Shown in pieces: positions 1 to 9,324 of a stretch of 64,000 nucleotides of DNA. The DNA is from CAWBRT01 sp963819175 (GTDB lineage Bacteria; Acidobacteriota; Terriglobia; Terriglobales; Acidobacteriaceae): NCBI GenBank assembly GCA_963819175.1, contig CAWFVJ010000013.1:186001-250000 (forward strand). The letters are read 5' to 3'. The translations under genes and the position numbers were made by a program. The notes beneath the pieces were generated by a model. The model did not search any database and had not been told where the DNA came from. It was given only the letters and a program-made list of their open reading frames with translations. The first letter of the stretch is position 1. Each line of letters opens with the position of its first letter.

Positions 1-811
1 ATCGGACATGCACCCGCTTCATCGCGGACCACTTCAGGATGCATTGGGCAAACGTACTCGGTCTTGACCGTCGGCAGCTCAATCGTCTCCGGCTCCAGCG
101 CCATGCCGCAGACAGGACAGATGCCGGGGCCGCTCTGCCTCACCTCGGGGTCCATCGGACAGGTATAAATCCCTTGTGGCGGTGCGGCGGGCTCGGCTGC
201 CGTGGAACTTGCGCTCTCAGCCGGCTTTGGCGCTGGCGCAATCGCCAAAGGTGCGGTTGGCGTCTGCGCGGGTGAGATTCCGCCCAGCTGCACCATGCCG
301 CTCATTCCCCCAGGCTTGTAGGCGGGGTCCAGGTACTTCTCCGGATCGGCTGCAAACCGTTCGCGGCAGCGCGGATTGCAGAAGAAATACGTACTCGCCT
401 TATGCACGTGGCTGCCGCCGCGAGCTGTGGCTGGGTCCACCATCATCCCGCACACCGGATCTTTACTCCGGGTTGCATCAGCAGCTTGAAGTGCATTGCC
501 CGCGGCGGGTGTAGCAGTAGAAGGCTTGGCGCAATCGGCGTCCCCGGTGGTTGCATCTGCTGGGGTGAGGTTCCGCCCAGTTGCACCATGCCGCCCATGC
601 CGCCGGGCTTGTAGGCGGGGTCCAGGTACTTCTCCGGATCGGCTGCAAACCGTTCGCGGCAGCGCGGATTGCAGAAGAAATACGTGCTCGCCTTATGCAC
701 GTAGCTGCCGCCGCGAGCTGTGGCTGGGTCCACCATCATCCCGCACACCGGATCTTTGCTCCGGGTTGCACCAGCAGTTTGAACGTTGTTCACTCGCTCG
801 TCCTGTTCCAT
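1..811 (-). CDS. Heavy-metal P-type ATPase N-terminal region (tandem YHS plus metal-binding modules), partial, frameshifted
   Basis: Probable N-terminus of a copper/heavy-metal-translocating P-type ATPase; the catalytic part lies beyond base 1. The start at 811 has an AGGACG ribosome site. The protein begins with a YHS domain (DPVCGMMVDP, then FFCNPRCRERF), a linker, a second almost identical YHS domain, then HMBD-type modules (YTCPMDPEV, CPVCGMALEP, then YVCPMHPEV at the window edge). The two YHS copies lie in different frames: their DNA repeats are offset by 293 bases. Inserting one base in the G4 run (plus strand) at 563-566 makes the whole region one open frame. YHS and HMBD modules are known from N-termini of Cu/Ag ATPases, where they bind metal. 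A separate soluble metal chaperone is the alternative. Module identity is well supported; the catalytic part is inferred. Confidence 0.7.
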
Positions 812-962
812 GTTCGTCCTATAGACATTAGACCAGATTCGAAGGCCATAGCGGGAATCGCCTTAGCCTGCCCTCTTGCCATCTCTTGCTATATAGTAAG
901 ACGTAAGTTGATCGTACCAGGGTTCTGATTTGCCCTCGTACCATTCGAAGGACAAGCCGCAC

Positions 963-1190
963 ATGACCTCTGTGGATGTTTGCTTTAGCTACGGGATGAC
1001 GCCGACCGAGACGACGATGCGGGCGTTGGACTACGTTCGCGAAGTCTATGGGGTCCGGGGAATCCGCTTCAACGAAGCGGCGCGATTGGTTCGGGTGGAG
1101 TACGACGCGACCCGGCTGAACGAGGATACGGTTGCCGCTTTGCTGCGCCGGACAGGGCTGGAGATATCAGGAAAAGTCGCGCTCACCTGA
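963..1190 (+). CDS. HMA-like small metal-binding-fold protein
   Basis: A 75-residue protein with the spacing of a heavy-metal-associated domain: a GMTPTETTMRALDYV helix, a GVRGIRF strand, VRVEYD and a final LLRRTGLEI helix. It lacks the CxxC metal ligands of CopZ/HMA domains, so metal binding by the classical site is doubtful; one Cys (FSYG-preceding VCF) and Met remain. The ATG at 963 is preceded by GAAGGA at a good distance, which I prefer over a TTG at 930. It is divergent from the metal ATPase gene, with about 150 bases between the starts that must hold both promoters, so a shared role in metal handling is likely but inferred. Confidence 0.6.
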   Translation: MTSVDVCFSYGMTPTETTMRALDYVREVYGVRGIRFNEAARLVRVEYDATRLNEDTVAALLRRTGLEISGKVALT

Positions 1191-1244
1191 GTGCCGGTGA
1201 CTTCAGCTTGGGATTTTAGGCCAGTCAAGATTTTCCGCCAAAAA

Positions 1245-1295
1245 GTGAAAGGGCTGTCGAGAGCCCTGGCCGAGTTCTCTCGTCAACCCTTTCAC
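1245..1295. repeat. Nested inverted repeat downstream of the HMA-like gene
   Basis: GTGAAAGGG (1245-1253) pairs with CCCTTTCAC (1287-1295), and inside it AGGGCT (1250-1255) can alternatively pair with AGCCCT (1262-1267). The structure lies between the convergent HMA-like and rubrerythrin genes. No T-run follows, so it is not a clear intrinsic terminator. A 14-base palindrome (1431-1444) sits 3 bases after the rubrerythrin stop and may serve as its 3' end. The rest of 1191-1446 shows nothing recognisable. Confidence 0.4.
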
Positions 1296-1446
1296 GCGCC
1301 ACTACGTCTGGCTTGAGATAATGCACTCCCTGTGCCAACCAATTCTCGCTGAAAATAAGAGACTTACGTGTGTTGCAGCCGGTTAGTCGCAGGTATCTTT
1401 TGCCATCCAACGGAAGTTTTTGCTCGATACCCGGTGATCACCGGCC

Positions 1447-2067
1447 CTAGCTGACGCGGATGTACTCTTCTTTCTCTACTCCGCAAACCAGGCAGCGCAG
1501 GAAATTGAGGCTTTCCGTGGTGTAGCCGCACACCGCGCAAACGAAATACTGTTTGCTGGCGCCTTTCAAGGTCTCCAGTTTGCTCAACGCTTCCGTATAG
1601 AGGCGAGCGTGTTCGGCTTCGGTCTTGATGGCGTAGGTGAAGGTCCGCAGGGCGTCGGAGTTTTTCGCCGCTTTTGCTTCGGCAATGAACTCCGGATACA
1701 TAATGTCGCGCTCGTAAGTCTCGCCGGCGATTGCGACCGCAAGGTTCTCCCGGGTGGACTTAACCTCTGGGGCCTGAATATCTGCTTTAGGCTCCGCCCC
1801 AAGCATGCGGATCACGACGGCATGATTGTTGGCGTGAATCTCTTCCGCCTTGGCGGCGGCACGGAACAGGCTGGCCACCTCGCCGTAACCTTCTTCTCCG
1901 GCTTTCTTCGCGAAAGCAAGATATTTGTTGCGCGCGTTGCTCTCGCCGTTGAAGGCGGCTTGCAGATTTTCAAGCGTGCGCGAGCTGTCCTTTTCCGCGG
2001 TTTTTGTTGCCGCCACAACGGCGGCCGGCAGCAGCATCGAAAGAATCGTTCCAAGCGTAGGAAACAT
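1447..2067 (-). CDS. Rubrerythrin family protein with N-terminal export-like segment
   Basis: 206-residue rubrerythrin: a ferritin-like four-helix diiron domain (about 30-165) with E in FNGESNARNKY, EEIHANNH, GETYERD and TEAEHARLY, followed by a rubredoxin-like FeS4 site (CAVC near 177, CLVC near 192). Such proteins act as NADH-dependent peroxidases protecting against peroxide. The start is set by a strong AAAGGAG eight bases before ATG. The first 24 residues are hydrophobic (LGTILSMLLPAAVVAA) and not part of the usual fold; they could be an export signal or membrane anchor, which would be unusual for a rubrerythrin. It is transcribed on the same strand as pdxS upstream, but a hairpin separates them. 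Confidence 0.88.
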   Translation of the reverse strand: MFPTLGTILSMLLPAAVVAATKTAEKDSSRTLENLQAAFNGESNARNKYLAFAKKAGEEGYGEVASLFRAAAKAEEIHANNHAVVIRMLGAEPKADIQAPEVKSTRENLAVAIAGETYERDIMYPEFIAEAKAAKNSDALRTFTYAIKTEAEHARLYTEALSKLETLKGASKQYFVCAVCGYTTESLNFLRCLVCGVEKEEYIRVS

Positions 2068-2160
2068 CTGAGTGGCTCCTTTACCCTTTCAGTGTCCATG
2101 CTGTACCGAACCTCACACAGTGACCCGCGTCGCAATTATGTGTGATCCGCAAACAGTAAA

Positions 2161-2180
2161 GGGCGCACTCGCATGCGCCC
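2161..2180 (-). terminator. Probable intrinsic terminator after pdxS
   Basis: GGGCGCA and TGCGCCC form a 7-bp GC stem with a 6-base loop; on the minus strand it is followed by TTTACTGTTT. It lies between the pdxS stop and the rubrerythrin start, so it probably ends the pdxS transcript. The T-run is imperfect. Confidence 0.5.
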
Positions 2181-2254
2181 TTCTGGTGGATCATCGATAA
2201 AAGCATTCCCGGAACGCGCCGTGGTCGCGCGCTTTGGGATGAAACACCTGCCGC

Positions 2255-3190
2255 CTACCAGCCCCGCGTTTGCAGCATATCGCCTTCAGCAATCGCCGAA
2301 ATCGCCAATCCTTTCATCGAGCCCTTGACTTGCTCGCTCACCTCGGCCAGCACTTTGGCATCGTTGTAGTGCGTGGTGGCGATCACGATCGCCTTGGCCC
2401 GGCTCTCGGCCTCTTCGCGCTGGACGCGGTCGTGCATATCGAGCGGGGTCGTGCCATCTTTCATGAAGATGCCGCTGCCGACGAAGATCGCTTCGGCGCC
2501 GAGTTGCATCATCAGCGAAGCGTCTGCCGGCGTTGCGATGCCACCTGCGGAAAAGTTCGGCACCGGCAGTTTGCCGGCCTTGGCCACCATGCGGACCAAC
2601 TCGTAAGGAGCCTGATGGTTCTTGGCCGCCGCGTACAACTCTTGTTCGCTCATCACGGTCAGCTGCTTCATTTCCTTCACGATCTGCCGCATATGCTTGA
2701 CCGCGTGGACCACGTCGCCGGTGCCCGCTTCGCCCTTGGTGCGGATCATGGCCGCGCCCTCGGCGATGCGTCGCAGCGCCTCACCCAGGTTGCGCGCGCC
2801 ACACACGAACGGAGTGGTAAACGCATGTTTGTCCACGTGGTGCTCTTCGTCCGCCGGGGTAAGCACCTCGGACTCGTCAATATAATCGACGCCCAGCTCC
2901 TGCAAGATTTGCGCCTCGGCAAAGTGACCGATGCGGCACTTGGCCATGACCGGAATCGACACCGTGGCCATGATTTCCTTGATCTTGAGCGGCGAAGCCA
3001 TACGCGCCACACCACCTTCGGCGCGAATCATGGCCGGTACACGCTCCAGTGCCATCACGGAGGTTGCTCCGGCTTTTTCGGCAACCTCGGCCTGCTCGGC
3101 GTTCATCACGTCCATGATGACGCCGCCCTTCAGCATCTCGGCCAAGCCGGTCTTCAGCCGCAGACCGGAGCTTCCATTATTTTCCGACAT
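2255..3190 (-). CDS. pdxS: Pyridoxal 5'-phosphate synthase, lyase (PdxS) subunit
   Basis: 311-residue (beta/alpha)8 enzyme of the DXP-independent vitamin B6 route. With the PdxT glutaminase it makes PLP from ribose 5-phosphate, glyceraldehyde 3-phosphate and ammonia. Visible family features are the Asp in GGVIMDVMNAEQA, the Schiff-base Lys in PVMAKCRIGH, the second Lys in MIRTKGEAGTG, and the phosphate-binding FSAGGIATPADA and IFVGSGIF segments. Length fits the family (about 290-310). The start at 3190 gives a short N-terminal extension (SENNGSSGLRLKTG) as in other PdxS. No pdxT neighbour is visible; the gene is flanked by rubrerythrin and a divergent dehydrogenase, so the partner must be elsewhere. 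Confidence 0.95.
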   Translation of the reverse strand: MSENNGSSGLRLKTGLAEMLKGGVIMDVMNAEQAEVAEKAGATSVMALERVPAMIRAEGGVARMASPLKIKEIMATVSIPVMAKCRIGHFAEAQILQELGVDYIDESEVLTPADEEHHVDKHAFTTPFVCGARNLGEALRRIAEGAAMIRTKGEAGTGDVVHAVKHMRQIVKEMKQLTVMSEQELYAAAKNHQAPYELVRMVAKAGKLPVPNFSAGGIATPADASLMMQLGAEAIFVGSGIFMKDGTTPLDMHDRVQREEAESRAKAIVIATTHYNDAKVLAEVSEQVKGSMKGLAISAIAEGDMLQTRGW

Positions 3191-3417
3191 AAAGCTTGTC
3201 TCCCCTTGTCAGTATCTCCTTGCATAGACCACCCCGCTGGCGGCAGCTCTGCCTGACCGCAAGGCAAGCGGAACGTGGCCTCGGCTGGAATACTTATTGT
3301 AGCGCGAACCGGGACGCGGTTGCGGGTCCACAAATCCTCTCCACAATTTCCACCATTTGCGATACACTGGCGCCCCATTTCCGACAAGACACAAAAGTGC
3401 AAGGAGCGAACGAGGCC

Positions 3418-4362
3418 ATGGAAAGACAGAACGAAATTCGCCGGGTGGCGGTTGTGGGAACCGGCGTCGTTGGGGCCAGTTGGGCGGCATTTTATTTGAG
3501 CCGCGGGCTTGAGGTGTCTGCGACCGATCCGGCTCCGGGCGCCGAATCCGCACTGCGATCCTTTGTCGACCGCGCGTGGCCGGCGCTGGAAAGTCTGGGA
3601 CTCTCTCCCGGGGCGTCGCGCGATCATTTGTGCTTTTCCGCCGACCTCGAAAAGACACTTGCCGGGGCGCAGTTTGTTCAAGAAAGTGCCCCCGAACGCA
3701 TAGACCTCAAAATCAAACTATTTGCCCGTATGGATGCCGCTCTGCCGCCCAGTGTGGTGATTGCCTCCAGTTCGTCGGGACTGAAAATCAGCGCCATCGA
3801 GTCCCACTGCAAGCACCCGGAGCGCTGCTTAGTCGGTCATCCGTTCAATCCGCCACACCTAATTCCGCTGGTCGAAGTGGTCGGCGGAACAAAAGCTTCG
3901 CCGGAAAACATCGAGCGAACTTTGAAATTCTATGCAGCCCTGGGGAAGCATCCGATTCACATCCGGAAAGAAGTTCCAGGGCATGCCGCGAACCGGCTTC
4001 AGGCGGCGCTTTGGCGTGAGGCTATTCATCTGGTTGCGGAAGGCGTGCTGAGCGTCGCCGATGTGGACGCAGCAGTGTGCTGGGGGCCAGGACTTCGCTG
4101 GGGCGTTATGGGGCCAAATCTCCTGTTCCACCTGGGCGGTGGGAAGGGTGGTCTGCAACATTTTCTGGATCACCTGGCTGGCCCGTTTGCAACCTGGTGG
4201 GGAGACCTTGGCACTCCCGAGCTGACGCCGCAAATCAAGGCAAAGCTGATCGCCGGAGTACTGGAAGAAGCCGAAGGCCGTTCGATCGAGGAGCTCGAAG
4301 AAGAGCGCAACCAGGCGCTTCTCGGCCTGTTGGCAATTCGCGAGGCAGGCAAGCGCGATTGA
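3418..4362 (+). CDS. 3-hydroxyacyl-CoA dehydrogenase family NAD-dependent oxidoreductase
   Basis: 314-residue protein with an N-terminal Rossmann fold (VVGTGVVGASWAAFY) and the family segments ASSSSGLKIS and GHPFNPPHLIPLVEVVGG, then a helical C-terminal domain carrying the EVPGHAANRLQAALWREA region. Single-polypeptide proteins of this size include 3-hydroxybutyryl-CoA dehydrogenase, L-carnitine dehydrogenase and L-gulonate 3-dehydrogenase. HxFNPPxxxPLVEVV with a WGPGLRW C-terminal segment is closest in style to the carnitine/gulonate dehydrogenase group, but the substrate cannot be set from sequence alone. AAGGAG precedes the chosen ATG. The gene is divergent from pdxS and convergent with the thioesterase gene. 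Confidence 0.85.
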   Translation: MERQNEIRRVAVVGTGVVGASWAAFYLSRGLEVSATDPAPGAESALRSFVDRAWPALESLGLSPGASRDHLCFSADLEKTLAGAQFVQESAPERIDLKIKLFARMDAALPPSVVIASSSSGLKISAIESHCKHPERCLVGHPFNPPHLIPLVEVVGGTKASPENIERTLKFYAALGKHPIHIRKEVPGHAANRLQAALWREAIHLVAEGVLSVADVDAAVCWGPGLRWGVMGPNLLFHLGGGKGGLQHFLDHLAGPFATWWGDLGTPELTPQIKAKLIAGVLEEAEGRSIEELEEERNQALLGLLAIREAGKRD

Positions 4363-4423
4363 CGAGGCGCGCGTGCCGATTTCCAGACAGGCGCCGCTCA
4401 GGGGCGAGTTGGCCTTCCGGCGA

Positions 4424-4942
4424 TTACCGCCCACCCCAGCTATCGCCCCGCTTGAGGTGGCTATTGAACATCTTTTGCGGATCGATCGCAATGAATGTGC
4501 CCTCGCCTCGGGCCAGAACCTCGCCTTCCAGGTTGCGCAATTCGGCCACGTTGACGTGAACGCGTCCGCTGATGCTGCGCTGCCATCCTTCGGCGACCAG
4601 CAGCTTGCCCAGAGGCACCAGTCTTCGATACTCGACTGTCATCTTTTGGGTGACCGCCGTCACTGGCGTGATGCGGTTTGCCTTGCCCATCGCCTCGTCG
4701 AGAATTGTCGCGATGATGCCGCCATGAGCGTGCCCCGGAGGACCGGTGTGGCGTCGCCAGAGCTTAAAGCGGCAGACAAAGGATTTGCGCTCCTCGTCGA
4801 AAGCAAACTTCAAGCCTAGGCCCTGTGGGTTGTCACGACCGCAACCGAAGCAATAGTTTCGAGTGCTTCTCTCCTGCTCTCGATTCTTGCCGGCCTGAAT
4901 GCCTGGGCCCTGCTCCTTCTTGGTCTTCTTGTTGGTGGCCAT
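4424..4942 (-). CDS. PaaI/hotdog-fold thioesterase
   Basis: About 172 residues. After a Lys/Gln-rich tail comes NYCFGCGRDNPQGLGLKF, typical of a hotdog subgroup, then the catalytic-helix segment GHAHGGIIATILDEAMG (the HGG and Asp/Glu region of PaaI-like acyl-CoA thioesterases) and the strands TVEYRRLVPLG, EGWQRSISGRVHVNVAEL and ARGEGTFIAID. Likely hydrolyses small or medium acyl-CoA esters; substrate unknown. The start at MATNKK is a judgement: in-frame upstream starts at 4963 and 5008 exist and none has a strong ribosome site. It faces the acyl-CoA dehydrogenase gene, suggesting but not proving a shared link to acyl-CoA turnover. Confidence 0.8.
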   Translation of the reverse strand: MATNKKTKKEQGPGIQAGKNREQERSTRNYCFGCGRDNPQGLGLKFAFDEERKSFVCRFKLWRRHTGPPGHAHGGIIATILDEAMGKANRITPVTAVTQKMTVEYRRLVPLGKLLVAEGWQRSISGRVHVNVAELRNLEGEVLARGEGTFIAIDPQKMFNSHLKRGDSWGGR

Positions 4943-5100
4943 CTCAAAACCAGAATACAACATGCGGGCCGGGCTGCAGGCATCAGGCGGGTACTCCGAA
5001 GACCGCAAAGGTCACCGGAAAACCCTTCGGCGAGCAAACGATTCTACCGCTTAGGCCGGTCCCTGCAATCTCTGAACCTCTACGGGCAAACGCGCATCTT

Positions 5101-5863
5101 ATGGCAATGGCGTCTCAGCTCTACCGAACCAAAACTCCCAGGCCATCCATAGGAGGCAATGGGCGGACACCGGTTCCGCCGGAGCCTTTTGGCGGAGGCG
5201 GCGGGGGTGGCCGCGGAGACGGCGATCACATTCCGAATCCCAACGAGCGCTTGCGGCGCTATCGCATGGGGCTCAGCTTGGCTGTGGCGTCGATCTCCAT
5301 GCTGTTCCTTGCCTTCACCACACTTTTTCTTGCACGCAGAACCGCCGGCAAGTTCGACCCAATCGCTGGAAAATTCATTACCGACTGGGTCCCGATACAC
5401 CTGCCGTCAAAGTTGCTGCTGATCAATACGGGGTTCCTGCTGCTGAGCTGCATCACCATTGAAGTTGCGCGCCGTGCCGCCACCGTCGAGATGATTCTGG
5501 TTCCGGCCACGAGCTTGCCGGGTATCAAAGCCACTCCAGAGCATTCGATAGCGTGGGTTCGTCTTGACCGCCGCGCTGGGAGCGTTATTTCTCGCCGGGC
5601 AGTGGTTGGCGTGGCACATGATGCACACCGAGGGCAACTTCCTGAGTAGTGGTCCCGCGAGCAGTTTTGCCTTCCTGCTGACCGGTGCGCACGCCGTGCA
5701 TCTGGTTGCAGGCGTTTTGGTGCTCCTCTACGCCGGCTTCCACCGCCGGCAGCGGCGCTCGCTTGAAGGCCGCCGGATCGTCATCGACGTAGCCGCCTGG
5801 TATTGGCACTTCATGGGCCTGCTCTGGCTCTATCTGCTCGCCCTGCTCTGGTTTCTCAAGTAG
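5101..5863 (+). CDS. Cytochrome c oxidase subunit III-like protein, frameshifted
   Basis: Heme-copper oxidase subunit III family membrane protein. The first frame (5101 to about 5560) has a Gly/Pro-rich cytoplasmic N-terminus and hydrophobic segments (SLAVASISMLFLAFTTLFLA and KLLLINTGFLLLSC). The second frame (about 5558 to 5863) supplies the remaining helices, with AFLLTGAHAVHLVAGVLVLLY and VAAWYWHFMGLLWLYLLALL, the latter the family's hallmark WHFxxxxW end. Removing one G from GGG at 5555-5557 joins them as IAWFVLTAALGALF. ATG at 5101 or 5107 is possible. No other oxidase subunit is nearby. The identity is clear from the C-terminal half; whether the gene is really broken is uncertain. Confidence 0.8.
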
Positions 5864-6013
5864 ACGCTGCTGTGGCATGGCCCTTCTTGGGAACCCTCTC
5901 CGCAATTTATAATGTAATGCTCCGGTTCTTCGGCTGACCGCGTCTGTGGAGGCATGGCAGGCGTTCTTCGGGGATCGGCTTCCCTGACGGGAACCGGGAT
6001 CGTTTGCTTAGGT

Positions 6014-8917
6014 ATGTCCAACGAATCCATCATCGTGCGCGGGGCTCGCGTTCACAATCTCAAGAACATCGACTTTGAGATCCCTCACAACAGCTTGACC
6101 GTGGTGACCGGGGTCTCGGGCTCCGGCAAATCTTCGCTTGCCTTTGACACGATTTACGCCGAAGGGCAGCGACGCTACGTGGAATCGCTGTCGGCCTATG
6201 CCCGGCAGTTTTTGGAACGCATCGAAAAGCCCGACGCCGATCTCATCGACGGCATTGCGCCGGCGGTTGCCATCCGTCAAAAGAACCAGACCCGTAACCC
6301 GCGTTCCACGGTGGCAACGGCAACCGAGATTTACGATTATCTGCGTCTGCTTTTTGCCCGCATCGGACGCACCTATTGCTCGCAGTGCGGCCAGCAAGTC
6401 AAGAAAGACACGGTCGATGAAGTCGCCGCCGGCGTACTCGCGCTGGAAGAAGGCACGCGGCTCAATGTCCTGTTTCCGCTGCAACCCGCGCCTGCTCCCC
6501 CGGAGCCGGAAAAGAAGCCTCGCGGCCGCGCGAAGAAACCTGCGGCCCCGGCCGTCGATGACCTGCTCCGCGAGCGCCTGTTTGAACTTCGCAAGCGCGG
6601 CTTTAACCGTTTGTTTCAGAACGGGCAGATTTTCGAGTTCTCCACCCCCGAGTCGCTGTTGGACGTGAACTTCGATGCTCCGGTCTTTCTGTTGCTCGAC
6701 CGCATTGCGCTGGCGCCCGACATTCGCGCTCGCGTCGTAGATGCGGTGGAGAGTGCCTACCGCGAAGCCGGAGAAGTGATATTCGAGACCGCGCCGCGCG
6801 ACGGGAGCGAGCCACGGCGCTTGCGCTTTTCGCAGCGCTTCGAGTGCAAAGCCTGCAATCTCAAGTATGAGGAGCCCGAGCCGCGGCTGTTTTCTTTCAA
6901 CAACCCGTTCGGCGCCTGTCCTCGTTGCCAGGGCTTCGGCAACACTATCGACTTCGATATGGACCTGGTTGTCCCTGACACATCGAAGACGCTCACCGAA
7001 GGCGCCATCGAACCCTGGACCAAGCCCAAGTACAAGCCGCTGGCGGCCGAGATGAAGCGTTATGCCCGTCAGGCGCGAATCCCATTGGATATTCCCTGGA
7101 GCGATCTGGACCCAGAGCATCGGCGGGCGATCATCGAAGGCGACGGCAAATGGTTTGGCGTGCGCGGGTTCTTTGCTCATTTGGAGCGCAAGAAATACAA
7201 GCTGCACGTGCGCGTCTTTCTCAGCCGGTATCGTGGCTATTCCGTTTGCGGCAGTTGCGGTGGCGCGCGCTTGCGGGCGGACGCGCGGCTGGTGAAGATT
7301 GCGGACAAAGACATCTGCCAAGTCTGTGCCATGACGGTGGAGCAAGCGGCGCTGTTTTTCTGGGGACTCACGCTCGCGGACATGGAGAACGAAATTGCCG
7401 GCAAGCTGCTGGAAGAGATTCGCGACCGCTTGCGTTTCCTGCACGAAGTCGGACTCGAATACCTTACGCTGGAGCGCCTGGCCTCGACGCTTTCCGGTGG
7501 AGAAGCGCAGCGCATTCAACTCGCGTCATCGCTGGGGTCGCGCCTGGTTGGGACGCTCTACGTGCTCGACGAGCCTTCCATCGGTTTGCACAGTCGCGAT
7601 ACTTCCCGTTTGATCAACATCTTGAAAAACCTGCGCGACCTCGGCAACACGATCCTGGTGGTCGAGCACGACCGGGAAGTCATGCGCAGCGCCGACCGTA
7701 TTCTTGACCTTGGCCCTGGCGCGGGCGAGCACGGCGGAAACCTGGTGGCCGAGGGAACCTACGAGGAAATCCGTCTCAACCATGCTTCTCTCACGGGGCG
7801 ATTCCTGAACGGCGATCTTGAAATACAGGTGCCGCAAACCCGACGGCAGCCCGGACGATTCCAACTCAAAGTTTTCGGCGCACTTGGCCACAACCTGAAA
7901 GGGTTCGACCTCGGCATTCCTCTCGGCATGATCGTCGCGATCACGGGCGTCTCCGGTTCGGGAAAATCCACGCTGGTTCACGATGTCATCTACAACGGTC
8001 TCGCCGAGCAGAAGCGTCAATCTGCGGGTGGGGCCTCCGAAGGCGCTTACACCCGACTGCAAGGCGGCGATTTGCTCGACGACGTGGTTCTGGTCGACCA
8101 GTCGCCGATCGGGCGCACTCCTCGCTCCAATCCGGTGACCTACATCAAGGCCTTCGACGCCATCCGGGAACTGTTCGCCTCGCTGGCCGAAGCCAAGAAA
8201 CATGGTTACGCCGCCGGATATTTTTCCTTCAACATCCCCGGTGGACGCTGCGAAACCTGCCAGGGAGACGGCACGGTCACGGTTGAAATGCAATTTCTGG
8301 CCGACGTCGAACTGCTCTGCGAGGAGTGCAAAGGCACGCGCTATAAGCCGGAGATCCTAGCGGTTCACTATCATGGCCGCAACATCCACGACGTGCTCAA
8401 TATGACGGTGAAGGAGGCGCTGCACTTCTTCTCCGGAGTGCACAAGATAGTCGATAAACTTAAAGTATTGGATGAAGTTGGACTGGGTTATCTGCGCCTC
8501 GGCCAGAGCGCCACTACGCTGAGCGGCGGCGAGGCCCAGCGCATGAAGCTTGCGGCCCACCTTCAGCCGCACAGCTTGAACCGCCCCAAACCTGCCGACG
8601 AAGCTCGCCGCAGGCTTCCGCACGTGCTCTACATTTTTGACGAGCCGACCACTGGCCTGCATTTTGATGACATCAGCAAGTTACTGCTCGCCTTCCGCCG
8701 CCTGATCGATGCCGGCGGCTCCATCCTGGTCATCGAGCACAATCTCGACGTGATCAAGGTTGCCGATTGGGTGATCGACCTTGGACCGGAGGGCGGCGAC
8801 CGGGGCGGCCAAGTAGTAGCCGAGGGCCCTCCGGAAAAGATCGTGCAGAATCCTAAATCCTATACCGGACAGTGGCTGGCGCGTGTGCTTGCCGCCCACG
8901 AGTTGAGCGCCTCATAG
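6014..8917 (+). CDS. uvrA: Excinuclease ABC subunit A (UvrA)
   Basis: 967-residue damage-recognition ATPase of nucleotide excision repair, which acts as a dimer and loads UvrB. Two ABC ATPase modules are visible: Walker A GVSGSGKSSL near the N-terminus and GVSGSGKSTL in the second half, signature LSGGEAQRI and LSGGEAQRM, and Walker B VLDEPSIGLH and IFDEPTTGLH. Zinc-finger pairs are at CSQC, CKAC...CPRC and CETC...CEEC. An Ala/Pro/Lys insert (about residues 155-185) precedes VDDLLRERLF. The ATG at 6014 (MSNESIIVRGA) is chosen because the family starts here; a longer in-frame start at 5954 adds an unrelated leader. It follows the oxidase gene without an obvious operon partner. Confidence 0.97.
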   Translation: MSNESIIVRGARVHNLKNIDFEIPHNSLTVVTGVSGSGKSSLAFDTIYAEGQRRYVESLSAYARQFLERIEKPDADLIDGIAPAVAIRQKNQTRNPRSTVATATEIYDYLRLLFARIGRTYCSQCGQQVKKDTVDEVAAGVLALEEGTRLNVLFPLQPAPAPPEPEKKPRGRAKKPAAPAVDDLLRERLFELRKRGFNRLFQNGQIFEFSTPESLLDVNFDAPVFLLLDRIALAPDIRARVVDAVESAYREAGEVIFETAPRDGSEPRRLRFSQRFECKACNLKYEEPEPRLFSFNNPFGACPRCQGFGNTIDFDMDLVVPDTSKTLTEGAIEPWTKPKYKPLAAEMKRYARQARIPLDIPWSDLDPEHRRAIIEGDGKWFGVRGFFAHLERKKYKLHVRVFLSRYRGYSVCGSCGGARLRADARLVKIADKDICQVCAMTVEQAALFFWGLTLADMENEIAGKLLEEIRDRLRFLHEVGLEYLTLERLASTLSGGEAQRIQLASSLGSRLVGTLYVLDEPSIGLHSRDTSRLINILKNLRDLGNTILVVEHDREVMRSADRILDLGPGAGEHGGNLVAEGTYEEIRLNHASLTGRFLNGDLEIQVPQTRRQPGRFQLKVFGALGHNLKGFDLGIPLGMIVAITGVSGSGKSTLVHDVIYNGLAEQKRQSAGGASEGAYTRLQGGDLLDDVVLVDQSPIGRTPRSNPVTYIKAFDAIRELFASLAEAKKHGYAAGYFSFNIPGGRCETCQGDGTVTVEMQFLADVELLCEECKGTRYKPEILAVHYHGRNIHDVLNMTVKEALHFFSGVHKIVDKLKVLDEVGLGYLRLGQSATTLSGGEAQRMKLAAHLQPHSLNRPKPADEARRRLPHVLYIFDEPTTGLHFDDISKLLLAFRRLIDAGGSILVIEHNLDVIKVADWVIDLGPEGGDRGGQVVAEGPPEKIVQNPKSYTGQWLARVLAAHELSAS

Positions 8918-9020
8918 CGATCCTCATCTCAAGTACATCAAAAAGTCTGTGAAGACTCCCAGAAGAGGCTGCGGCAGAAGCTGCGCAATATCCGCGAAGC
9001 GAAGAAGTCACGCTACTGCA

Positions 9021-9206
9021 CTTTTATAGTTGGGGTACCTCAATGTTTCAAAGAGCGTCATCACGACCGAAGCGAAGCGAAGTGGAGGGATCTTGTGTCT
9101 TCCGCTGCTTTCAATACACAAGATTCCTCGACTCGCGACGCAAGGCGTCGCTCGCTCGGAATGACGTTCATTTCTTGGGGGTATAGCATCTCTGGAACCG
9201 TGCTAG
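9021..9206. repeat. Dispersed palindromic element, short variant
   Basis: Within the 407-base gap 8918-9324. The core hairpin reads GTCATCACGACC...GGAGGGATCTTGTG, then CACAAGATTCCTCGACTCGC...GGAATGACG, and the right end (TAGCATCTCTGGAACCG, CTAG) matches the ends of two longer copies at 23297-23551 and 48941-49196. This copy lacks the roughly 80-base segment those copies carry. The left end is less conserved, so that boundary is approximate. The rest of the gap shows no gene. Confidence 0.65.
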
Positions 9207-9324
9207 ACCAGACTAATCGACATTCTGCAACTCCGCCGGAGAACCCGCGCTTCAGCTTTAGCGTCTAAGAAATAGCGAACAAGAGCCAGCCAGTCAGTCA
9301 GTCGGCGGCAGCGCCGGTGAACGT

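Noticed and set aside
2270..3256. 328-residue plus-strand frame opposite pdxS
   Set aside because: Antisense shadow of pdxS; His/Asp-rich nonsense text.
6008..7519. 503-residue open frame opposite uvrA
   Set aside because: Shadow of uvrA on the other strand, His/Arg/Gln-rich text without any domain.
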